The notes under the pieces were generated by a model. It searched no databases. It had not been told where the DNA came from and saw only the letters and a program-made list of their open reading frames with translations. This document shows positions 21,607-30,727 of a stretch of 64,000 bases of DNA, one piece after another (the first letter of the stretch is position 1; each line of letters starts with the position of its first letter). The stretch is taken from NCBI GenBank assembly GCA_956465555.1, contig OY101115.1, positions 124,001-188,000 on the forward strand, given 5' to 3'. The position numbers and the translations under genes were made by a program. The DNA is from Nitzschia sp. pyKryTriq1. Its lineage: Eukaryota; Bacillariophyta; Bacillariophyceae; Bacillariales; Bacillariaceae.

Positions 21607-22035
21607 CTACTATATATAAACAACATCTAATACTACTGCTAAACAGACTCTGTACTCTTAGAGTACTCGTAAGGAACAACTCTACTAGTACTAGCTAGAG
21701 TTTTCATAATACAAGTACCGAAATAAGAAGAGCCGGTATCATTCCCGACTCTCTGTGACTTATTCGACTACCAAGATGACTGAACGCAGAGCAAGACCCA
21801 AATTTCCCGCTACGAGAAATCTTTCACAAGCAAAAGCAGGAATTATGGAGTTCGATCTTTCTTTCTTCCCTTGATCGATCAACATCCGTCCTATGGTCAT
21901 TAGTTTTGTTCCAAGCAAAGAACCCCTTACTCCTACTCACCTGATACTATAACTACCAAACTTTAATTTCACATCAAGCCAAGAAGAAGAAAAGCCAAGC
22001 CAAGCCAAGCCAAGCCAAGATTTTTTATTTCGAGC
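21607..22035. other. Intergenic spacer, nothing notable
   Basis: 429 bases between two plus-strand genes. It carries CTA/TAG patches just after the upstream stop and an aagccaagccaagccaagcc run at about 21990-22018, close to the next start. Confidence 0.5.
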
Positions 22036-22572
22036 ATGATGATGACGATGATGATGATGATTCGTACTATTACCGTATTGGCCGACGCCTGTGTCATCGC
22101 GATACCCTTTTGGGTCTTCTTTTTACAAAGTCCTCTTTTATTTGGATTTCTCGGACGGGATAAATTTATATCTCCAATGATGAGACTCACAAAATTACTC
22201 TTTCGTTGGACTCTACCAATCGCGGCTGCGATTGCCGCCATGGGATCTTTTTACTTGGCGGCGGTCGGAAAGCAGCAGCAGCAGCAGCAGCAGCAGCACT
22301 ACCATACTACTGCAACTTTTCTTTGTTCTACCCTTTCTCTCGTGGCCGTTCTCATTAATGCCATATGGGTGGTGCCCAAAGCACTGGAAGCGGGAAAACG
22401 GGCCACTCGCACCGCCGACCAGACGCAGTCGGCCAAAGATTTTGCCGTGCATGGGGGACACCAATCCGATACACGAACCTTGCACCAAACCGTAGTATTA
22501 TTTGTCGTCATTATGCTGGTCGGGGCAGTGGGCCATGTCCATTGTATTGTCAACCACCACCACTATCACTAG
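22036..22572 (+). CDS. Small four-helix membrane protein, possibly DUF4149/TMEM205-like
   Basis: 178 residues. Four hydrophobic segments are visible at about 8-35, 54-78, 95-115 and 150-170. A conserved-looking FxxxxFGFLGR turn follows the first, and WVVPKALEAGKRA precedes the last. The spacing resembles the DUF4149/TMEM205 group of small integral membrane proteins, whose role is not settled. The resemblance is by eye and weak. A Gln run lies between helices 2 and 3. The N terminus (MMMTMMMMI) comes from an ATG repeat, so the true first Met is uncertain. Confidence 0.7.
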   Translation: MMMTMMMMIRTITVLADACVIAIPFWVFFLQSPLLFGFLGRDKFISPMMRLTKLLFRWTLPIAAAIAAMGSFYLAAVGKQQQQQQQQHYHTTATFLCSTLSLVAVLINAIWVVPKALEAGKRATRTADQTQSAKDFAVHGGHQSDTRTLHQTVVLFVVIMLVGAVGHVHCIVNHHHYH

Positions 22573-22790
22573 TAGACGACGACGACTCGAAGCTAAAAGG
22601 CAAGCTACAGTAGTAGAAGCTCATTTATGGGATTGTGACTTTGTGCAGGAATTTGGCGGTCCATCACATCATTCTGACCAACTTTACTTTACGCCCTACT
22701 ACTAGCTAGTACTTTTAGATACTGAAAGTAGTTGACTCGAGTAGCTGGTGGTAGTAGTAGTAGTAGTAGCAGTAGCAGTAGCTACTAGAG

Positions 22791-24476
22791 CTAGGAATAT
22801 TCTTTCAGTTGATTGGCGTTGGAACACGCATAAAAGTCGGGCTCAGCAAACGTCTCGTTCATAATTTTCCAAACATTGGCAGGTTCGTTGTCGTTTTTGC
22901 CATTGTCATAGAGATAATATTCGGGAGCAATTTGATGTAATTTGCCCAACAAATGAAACGGAATGGAAGGAAAATCGTGATGTTCACAATGATAGTTCGT
23001 CCCCAAGGTCAAGACTGAATACCACGGTCCAGCATAGGTACTCGCCGTGGGTCGGCAAGAAGAAGAAGAAGAAGAGGAACCATCCCCTACTACTACTGCT
23101 GCTTCGTCTTCTTCTTCTTTCGAGCCATGATTCGTAATAAACATGGCACAGGCTGGATGGGGTGGAATACTCCACAATGTTTCACTCAAATATAAAAAGA
23201 GGAGGGATTTCCATCCCGCCACGACCCACAGTGCCAAACGCAATGCCACCGCACATCGAGTATATGTGGCACATTGCCGATGAAAGGCCTCATCGGGTTT
23301 GTTGGGGAAAAAGTAGTTGCGTCCCGTCACGGCCACAACCACATCATTCCAACACAACATGAATCGTTCAAATAAAAACGAAGTGGCAAATAACATGGCA
23401 TTCCGAATAGGTTGTTGGGATTGCCAAAAATGAAATCCACTTCGAGAAATGGACATGGGAAAAGATCTTCCTCGTTGTTGTTGTTGTTCATCACTCATGC
23501 TAATGCTGTTGTTGTCTTCTGAAATATTTTTGTTGCTTCCAAACAAAAAGTCAAACACATTATTCAGTGAAGATGGTATTGGAATTTGTGGTCCAATCGG
23601 ACCCTTGAGATTCATTCGATGTGATACAAACAACACGTCTCCATCTTCAAACTCGACTCGAGACGAATCAAAGAGTTGTCGGAGTGTCGCTTCCTCACTC
23701 CCCACTGCCTTGTGATGGGACAAATGTCCAAATTGTAGATAGAGATAGTATCCAAAAACGCATGGGAGACTTCCCCAAAAGAGGATTCGCTGTTGCCAAG
23801 CTTGTTTGTCCTTGCTGCTGCTCTTGAAATTCCTCTTGTCCAAGAGTGTCCCGTGCAAACAATCATGTAGAATTTGAAGTTGCCATAAACTCAAGATACT
23901 TCCGGGAAATATTGCTAGCGCGACAACGGCAGGAATCGACAAGGATGATAATCCCGCCCAAATGCTCAAACCGAGCAAAGTGAGATTCCCCAATAGCAAT
24001 AGAGGAATTCCGACATATTGGCTGGATTGTTTCTCCCACTCGAGAATTTCCTTGCCGTAGGACTCATTGGCAATCATTTCTTTTCGTCGTTTTTGATGCC
24101 AGAGAGCAGCTCTCGATAAGCTACTGCTACCACTGCTACTACCGCCTCGACTACTCGTACTTTTCTTGTTGGTGTTATTATCATCATCATCATCGTCATG
24201 ATGATCAACATGATCATCATCATCCTCTGACGCCGGAGTAAGCGAAGAAGCCGATGTTGACGATGACGATGATGATGATGACGACGATGATGACGATGAT
24301 GCCGAGACGGATAATGCGGAAAAGGACGAGGCGTGCCGAGTTCTTGCCGAGAACAAATGATGTCTTGGCGTACAAGTTCTGGTACAAGTACTGGTACTGG
24401 TACTGGTACTGATACTGAACGCGTGTGACTGATACTGATGGGTTGTGCTGGTTGTGAAGAATAAGCAGAACGCCAT
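22791..24476 (-). CDS. Membrane fatty acid / sphingolipid desaturase
   Basis: 561 residues from the ATG at 24476; the frame reaches back to 24656 through a His/Met-rich stretch. Three histidine boxes that bind the di-iron centre are present: HDCLHG near 205, HLSHH near 250 and HCEHHDFPSIP near 495. Hydrophobic pairs precede and separate them (for example GIPLLLLGNLTLLGLSIWAG). The sequence around box 3 (NYHCEHHDFPSIPFHLLGKL, then IAPEYY) resembles sphingolipid delta-4 desaturases (DEGS), which act in the ER. The N terminus MAFCLFFTTSTTHQYQSHAFS has an HAFS motif that could instead mark plastid import, so location is open. Ser- and Asp-rich runs fill residues about 55-120. No cytochrome b5 domain. 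Confidence 0.88.
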   Translation of the reverse strand: MAFCLFFTTSTTHQYQSHAFSISTSTSTSTCTRTCTPRHHLFSARTRHASSFSALSVSASSSSSSSSSSSSSSTSASSLTPASEDDDDHVDHHDDDDDDNNTNKKSTSSRGGSSSGSSSLSRAALWHQKRRKEMIANESYGKEILEWEKQSSQYVGIPLLLLGNLTLLGLSIWAGLSSLSIPAVVALAIFPGSILSLWQLQILHDCLHGTLLDKRNFKSSSKDKQAWQQRILFWGSLPCVFGYYLYLQFGHLSHHKAVGSEEATLRQLFDSSRVEFEDGDVLFVSHRMNLKGPIGPQIPIPSSLNNVFDFLFGSNKNISEDNNSISMSDEQQQQRGRSFPMSISRSGFHFWQSQQPIRNAMLFATSFLFERFMLCWNDVVVAVTGRNYFFPNKPDEAFHRQCATYTRCAVALRLALWVVAGWKSLLFLYLSETLWSIPPHPACAMFITNHGSKEEEDEAAVVVGDGSSSSSSSCRPTASTYAGPWYSVLTLGTNYHCEHHDFPSIPFHLLGKLHQIAPEYYLYDNGKNDNEPANVWKIMNETFAEPDFYACSNANQLKEYS

Positions 24477-25550
24477 CGTCAGCGTCTTCCTCGCTGCCAA
24501 ACAGGAAAAGAAGACCCGATGCTGCTGCTGATGATGATGATGATGGTGATTCTTCTTCTTGTTCTGCTTCCTCGGGTGCTGCTGACGGAGAGGAGGAATC
24601 TTTTGGGAGTAAGATCCTCTGTTGACCATCATCATCACCATCATCATCAACAACATCCTATATCGTTACTGCTCTACAATACCAGTATGTAGTACTGAGA
24701 TCAGAGTTTTATCGAATAGTTCAAAAACGACGCTGTTGTGTCCTTTCGTGTTTGTTTGCGCGCCCATCGCATCGCATCGCATCATCCTCGTCGCGGCGAA
24801 GAAACAAAAAAGAAAGTCAAAGAAGATCGCAATAACCACCTTTACGTAGACTTCAACCACTACTGGTACATAGCGGTACCGGTACCAGGTACCGGGGGTA
24901 CATGACTTCTTATATCTTTGATCATGACGGCATGACGGACGAACAGAATAACTCATATAACCCAGTACCGTACCAGTACTTATTGTACCGGTCTAACAGT
25001 TTGCACCTATCTGATGGTATACCGGTAGCGCGCAAGACGATAGCGCAGATTATTGATTGCGTGACTGTCGATGAGACAGACATGAGTGGAAGAATGACGG
25101 GTGTCCGTCGTCGGACCCCGTTGTGGAGCCAGAATTACCCGTAATACAGCATACATATGGTGGTGGTGCGTTCGGAATGGATTTGACGACGTTCTTTGAA
25201 GGAAGTACGTACGTACAGATAGCAGGTACGTACTTTACTCTGTCTGTCTACTCTATCTAACCACTACTCACTACTACTACTAGAGTAGTAGAGCTACTAA
25301 GTAGAAAGAGTACTAGCTACTACTAGTAGAGATAGAGAACACCGGAGAAGTAGTACTTGTAGTACCAGTACTACTACTAGTAGTACTACTACATCTCTGC
25401 TACAATTGAGGAGTAACAAGTAGTGTCGACGAGCGACGACTTCAAAGGAACTTTCCACTAGCTAGCCGCTAGTAGCTGGGGTGGGGTGGGGGGGGGGGGG
25501 GGCGACTTGTAGTCCCTCTACTACTAAAGAAATAACGATTAATCTACAAC
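24477..25550. other. Intergenic with GTAC palindromes, TAG runs and a poly-G tract
   Basis: Upstream of the desaturase gene a dense GTAC cluster lies at 24864-25030 (ggtaccggtaccaggtacc, cagtaccgtaccagtac, tataccggta). An 80-codon ATG-led frame (24902-25144) lies inside it and has no recognisable family. CTA/TAG runs fill 25260-25400. At 25478-25502 a ggggtggggtgggg...g tract of about 25 bases is a strong quadruplex candidate. It sits some 50 bases from the edge of the 495-base tandem duplication. Confidence 0.5.
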
Positions 25551-26530
25551 CTCAAATGTTAGTCTACTACTAGCAAACTGTACTACTACTAGAGCATTCT
25601 ACTATTACTACTCGTCGTCCTACTCCTCCTCCTCCTCATGGATGATTCCTTTCGATAGGCACGTCGGAGTTGCTTGAAGGTTCGCAATGTTTTGCGACAT
25701 TGCTCTTCGACGAGCATTGCCAAAACTTCGGCGTTGTCCTTGTTGACGACTCGTGGTCGCTTTTTGGGGGGTGATGGTCGTCGTCTTGAGCATACTACTG
25801 CTATTTTGGACGACTTCTTTCGGCGAGAACATGAAACCTGGTGCTGGACTACGTCATCCTCATTCTCGCTGTTGTTGACCAGTGGATGATGATCATCATC
25901 TTCCGCTGGACTATGATGATCCTCTTCTCCTTCTTCTTCTTCTTCTTCTTCTTCTTCTTCTCGTTCGTAGTCGCTCTCATTGTCGGATGGAAAGTAGTTC
26001 ACTGGCCGTTTCGAAGATTTACGCCGAGATGCCCGGCTTGGCGACCTCAAATGTTACTACAAGCACACTGTACTACTACGAGAGCATTCTACTATTACTA
26101 CTCGTCGTCCTCCTCCTCCTCCTCATGGATGATGATTCCTTTCGATAGGCACGTCGGAGTTCCTTGAAGGTTCGCAATGTTTTGCGACATTGCTCTTCGA
26201 CGAGCATTGCCAAAACTTCGGCGTTGTCCTTGTTGACGACTCGTGGTCGCTTTTTGGGGGGTGATGGTCGTCGTCTTGAGCATACTACTGCTATTTTGGA
26301 CGACTTCTTTCGGCGAGAACATGAAACCTGGTGCTGGACTACGTCATCCTCATTCTCGCTGTTGTTGACCAGTGGATGATGATCATCATCTTCCGCTGGA
26401 CTATGATGATCCTCTTCTCCTTCTTCTTCTTCTTCTTCTTCTTCTTCTCGTTCGTAGTCGCTCTCATTGTCGGATGGAAAGTAGTTCACTGGCCGTTTCG
26501 AAGATTTACGCCGAGATGCCCGGCTTGGCT
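25551..26530 (-). repeat. Recent 495-base tandem duplication of a gene 3' end
   Basis: Two direct copies, about 25551-26042 and 26046-26530, are nearly identical. They differ mainly in the length of the ttc/gaa run and in a few bases near the stop. The distance from ctcaaatgtt to ctcaaatgtt is 495. The repeated unit covers the last 140-150 codons of the NUMOD-like gene plus its early 3' untranslated sequence. Confidence 0.85.
25589..26045 (-). pseudogene. Duplicated C-terminal fragment of the neighbouring NUMOD-like gene
   Basis: An open frame of about 150 codons copies the C-terminal tail of the gene ending at 26076. It carries the basic SRASRRKSSKRPVNYFPSDN segment, a Glu run, the SRRKKSSKIAVVCSRRR segment and EEQCRKTLRTFKQLRRA. 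It lacks the N-terminal domain, all NUMOD-like repeats and an obvious start codon of its own. It is separated from the parent gene by that gene's stop. It is best read as a non-functional by-product of the 495-base tandem duplication, though it could be transcribed as an extended 3' untranslated region. Confidence 0.75.
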
Positions 26531-29500
26531 GTTGGCGAGCTTTGATGGGTACAGCACTACTTGTGTTGGCACTGTCGGATGGATAGTCGTCCAGCGATTC
26601 TTCTTCTTCTTCCTCTGGATCATCATCATCTTCTTCTTCTTCTTCATCTTCCGATGATTTGCGACGACGTGATACCTTCTTGCGTGGTTCGCCCTCGGGT
26701 TTTTGTTTTTCTCGCCAGAAAAAACCGCCAGCGGAATGCTTTGTTCCTTCTAACACACTTTTAAGATGACTCCGACTTACTCCAGTTTCGTCCATGGCAT
26801 GACTCAAGCTTCGGAATTCCGCCAACACTTCTCCCGTCGCTAAATCCAATTGCTCCACTTGAATCGTTCGTTTCCATGGTTGGAGTCGAGGTATTGGGGG
26901 CAGAGTAAGTTGATACGCTGCTGGTACATCCTCGCTTTCTTCCATACTGTCTGATGTTGAGGATCGTCCCAAGCCAGGTGGGAGGGTCTTGGATCCAATT
27001 AATCGCCAGAAATAGCCGCCAGCAGATTCTTTATTCCCCGTTAGAACATCTCGAATTCGATTCCGATGAAGACTAGACTTGGCCGCAGCTTCAGCAAGGG
27101 TGGGGAATTCCTCCAAGACTTCTCCTGTCGTAAAATCCAGTTTTTCCACTGGCAGGAGCATCCGGACCGCTCCGGAAGAGCCAGGCCTCAAGTTATGTGG
27201 CAAACTTTTACATCCAACTTTCCGCCAGTAAAATCCCAATGCCGTTTCCGTTCTCCCATAAATCACTTTTTATGACACGATGGATCCAATAACGAACATG
27301 AGTACTTGGCCTTCCACCGATGCAAACAACGCGTTGACGACTCCCCCTGAGTGATCAATCGACTCACCTTCGTGGATCCCTATCGCTCCTGTCTTGAATT
27401 TTTTGCTGAGGGTTTTGGCGGCTGCCATCTGGCTGGGATGAGTTGCCAACAGTTTTCCCGTTCGCACACAAACCTGCTCTACAGCAACAGATCTGGAAGC
27501 GTCCTTTTCCCTTACTTGAGCATCGGATCCAGCTCGACGCCAAAAAAAGCCAGCAGCCAATCGGTTTTTCCCATAGATTACCCCCTGAATACTTTGTTGG
27601 GAAATCCCGAAGTGATCTCCAGCTGCTTTCATGGTAGGGAAGCTTGCGAGGACTTCTCCGGTCTCGGGATCCACTTGTTCCACTTTCGTGCGTAAATGGT
27701 GGATTTTGCAACTAACATGCTGATACTGCAACAAACGTTCCTTAATCTCCTTCTCGGATTTTTTCTCCGTTCTCCTTATCCTGTTTTTGTCTGGCAATCT
27801 ACTAGATCCAACGCGCCTCCAAAAGTAGCCGCCAGCACTTCTGCGATTGCCAACGAGTGCTGGTCTAACGATTGATGCTGTCAAACCCACGGCATCTCCG
27901 GCAGCTCTGAGGTTAGGATACGTTGCCAAGACTTCACCAGTGTCTATATCCAGCTGCTCTACTGGTATATTTGCACATTTAGGCGGCTTGTAGCCGGGTC
28001 TCAAACAATGAGGTAAAGCGTTGGATCCGGGCTTCCGCCAAAAATATCCACAGGCCGATTGTGCTCTTCCCGCCAGCACCTCGCAAATACCACGACCATT
28101 GCCCTGCTCTAAGTCGTCATCGATTCCAACAATAGCGCCCGCTACTACCAAGGATGGAAACGTTCGCAGTCCCTTGCCAGTTTTCATACAAACCTGTTCT
28201 ACCGCGACGGCATTGGCGGAAAGCTTCCGTTTTCTTGGTTTCTCGTCGGATCCAACTCGCCTCCAAAAATAGCCCGCAGCAACATTTTGAGAGCCACAGA
28301 TTACCTGCTGTATGTTTTGATGTGCCACCCCGACGGCCTTTCCAGCTGCGGTTATGGAGTGGAAGGTCGCGAGGACTTCTCCAGTCTTGAGATCCAATTG
28401 TTCGACTCCCTGGCAGCGTCCGAGATTTTTTTTGTAGTCCGGCCTCAGCAGATGCGGCAACACGTCGGATCCCACTGGCCGCCAGAAATAGCCCATGGCC
28501 GTCAGATGCTCTCCTCGAATGACCCCCGAAATGCCGCCATGGCCGCGATTTTTTCCTAGGGCTTCGCTGGCGGCGGCCTGGCTTGCAAAACGGCCCAATA
28601 ATTCTCCTGTCTTGGCATCGAGCTGCTCCACTGCCGTTTTGCCAGGCCGATAACCCTTTCCTGTGCTTCGCTTACGTTTTCGCTTGTTTCTTGACGGTGA
28701 TTCGTCAGAAAGACTATCGTCGTCGTCGTCGTCGTCGTCTGAATCAAAATTCTGCTCATACTCGTCACTATCAACGTCGTCGTCGTCGTCGTCGTTGTGT
28801 GAGAAATTCGCAGGTTCTTCATCTGATGAAACAGACGACTCGTTCGTGCCATCTTCGTCAGAGGATACTGTTCCACTTGTACTATCATCAACAAGACTTT
28901 CCTCTGCTTGTTGCTGTTTTGTAGAAGTCCTTTTCAGATTCCTGGAACGTGAACAACCCTTTGTGACAATCAGATTCTCTTCCATCGTTCGCAGACACGC
29001 CAGAACTTTGGGTCGAATGACCTCATCATCACGAATTTCTAGCAATGTCATGGCTTCAAAGGTTCGAGCAACAAAGATGGCACACTTGAGACAAGCCAGC
29101 AGATGAGACCGATCAAAGGAATATGTCGTTTCATGGCGGGAAGAGAGTTTGCAGAATTGCTTGTTTAGATTCCAGAAGTCAATAGCCTCATGGACGATAC
29201 CCGTCACGCCAAGTTCCTTGGAAAGTCGAGTGAGGACTACCGCGTCCGCTCGACACAAGCGGTCATCTCGTAAGCAAAGTAATATCATGGACGCGTTCAG
29301 TGCAGGAATCGGAACGCCTCCACGAATGTGCTTTGAGTCACGCCACTCGGGACTGTAAACAATTCCAGACTGAGCGATCTGGACTTTGGCAGTGACCATG
29401 GCGTGGGCCGTCTCAGATCCTAGCTTGTCAATGGCTTGCTGCGTCGGCTTCTCTGTGCCATTACGGCGGCGAGACATAGAAGTTGATGATGATGCTAATT

Positions 29501-29858
29501 CGTTGGGCGTCAGCAAGGCTTGAAGTTCTTCAAACAGAGGTTCTCCCACCTCGGCACTGTTCTCATCATCTTCGTACGGTGATGAGCCCCCCTCAATAAA
29601 TATCGTCGAAGAATCATCATCTTCATCGATCAATTTAGTACCGTCTTCGTCCTGATGTGCCACCGCCATATGAGTGTTGGTCTTCGTTTTGTTCTTTGTA
29701 ATACTCCTTCTGCCCTTCGACCCCACAGAAGAACCCGAGGAGGCATCATCATCATCATCAGCAACAGCAGCAGCAGTGTCATCACCTAATACTGTCTCTT
29801 CCTCCTTCTCATTGGCGCTTGCCGCCGGTGAGCAAGATTTATCCTCCGGTTCCATCAT
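26076..29858 (-). CDS. NUMOD1-like repeat protein, paralog A (two exons)
   Basis: Exons 29858-27368 and 27265-26076, joined across a 102-base intron (gtgagtcg ... aaaaag), give 1226 residues. The join restores GIHE-VIYGRTETALGFYWRK, matching IHEVLAGRSNAAFGYFWRK in paralog B; read unspliced, the frame meets a stop inside the intron. Order: acidic tail; a conserved domain at about 110-310 (LFEELQALLTP, SGIVYSPEW, RGGVPIPALNASMILLCL, SFDRSHLLACLKCAIFVART); an acidic Ser/Asp linker; eight repeats of 50-70 residues with consensus VEQLDxxTGxVLATF, a helix pair ending in GxxxSAxGYFWR; a basic tail with EEQCRKTLRTFKELRRA. The repeat resembles NUMOD1/IENR helix-turn-helix modules of homing nucleases. 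No GIY-YIG or HNH motif is visible. DNA binding is inferred. Confidence 0.85.
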
Positions 29859-30727
29859 TATGTTGACTATGTGATACCGGTAGGATGATGAGGCTTCATC
29901 AGTTTCGAAATAAAAAATAATAATGACCTCGAACCAAATATTAAGCAGTGCAAAAGATGGAGACAAAAAATCTGCACTACAGTACTATGTACCAGTGCGC
30001 GCGTACCGGTTCGTACGGTACCTTACTGAACGTACGTACACAACCCCGTAATACACAAACCCATTCTTCCGGAGACGTAACAGCAATATGGAATACGGTA
30101 TCGTACGGAGCAGCGAAAAAGTGCACTGTCTACCGATTACTAATAATTTAGCTGCTCCACTAGAGAAGTAGTACTACCTTGACTTGACTTGACGCTCGAG
30201 AGCAGCAATGAATCATCACAATCATCAATCATCTCTCTTGCGCCGGAACGACAAGAACAATGGCCAGGCCAGAGGACAGTCCAAGAAGAACTACTGTACT
30301 AGTCTACTAGAGTACTAGACTTCCTCTTCGACAAGGACAAGACAAGACAAGGACAAGAGTTACCGGTGGTGAAAACACCATAACGACCTCGATCATGTTG
30401 AAGAGAAACCACTATATTAACGAGCCATGTCATCATCAATGGACGGATCCGTACGTACTAGTACTACTAGGATCACAGTATGTTATGGTGGAGTGTGTGG
30501 GTACGTAGTAGTAGTAGTAGTACCAAACGGAAACAATTTCAAGAACAACAAGCCTTGCCGCCGCTTGTTCATCCAAGAATCATCGTCAATAGAAGTAGCA
30601 ACAGACGAGGGGCAAAGGACGAAGCATACTATTACTAATACCTTACTCACTTTTAAAAAACTTCACCACACTTTGTTACTACCACTACAATTGTTACTTC
30701 TTGCTACTTCTTTTTACTCTTTACTTG
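29859..30727. other. Intergenic with GTAC cluster and dispersed repeat copy
   Basis: Upstream of paralog A and downstream of the VKOR gene. GTAC-type words cluster at 29975-30035 (gtaccagtgc, gtaccggttcgtacggtacc). From about 30085 to 30260 lies a copy of the dispersed repeat seen at 185-320 (gcagcgaaaaagtgcactgtcta, ctaccttgac, cgagagcag, cttgcgccggaacga). The segment 30260-30727 has CTA runs and no supported gene. A 111-codon frame at 30427-30762 is not convincing. Confidence 0.5.
30085..30260 (+). repeat. Dispersed repeat, copy related to 185-320
   Basis: Shares with 185-320, in order, a cgaaaa..gtgc.ctgtcta core, ctaccttgac, a cgagagcag word and tctctcttgcgccggaacga. The spacing differs by small insertions. 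A partial copy lies at 435-500 and an inverted core at about 16470-16503. Class unknown; no coding capacity. Confidence 0.5.

Noticed and set aside
24902-25144. 80-codon ATG-led open frame
   Set aside because: Short, unrecognised, and embedded in the GTAC cluster upstream of the desaturase gene.
27270-27272. In-frame stop splitting the NUMOD-like gene into two
   Set aside because: A 102-base GT-AG intron containing the stop gives a perfect repeat on joining, so I treat it as spliced rather than broken.
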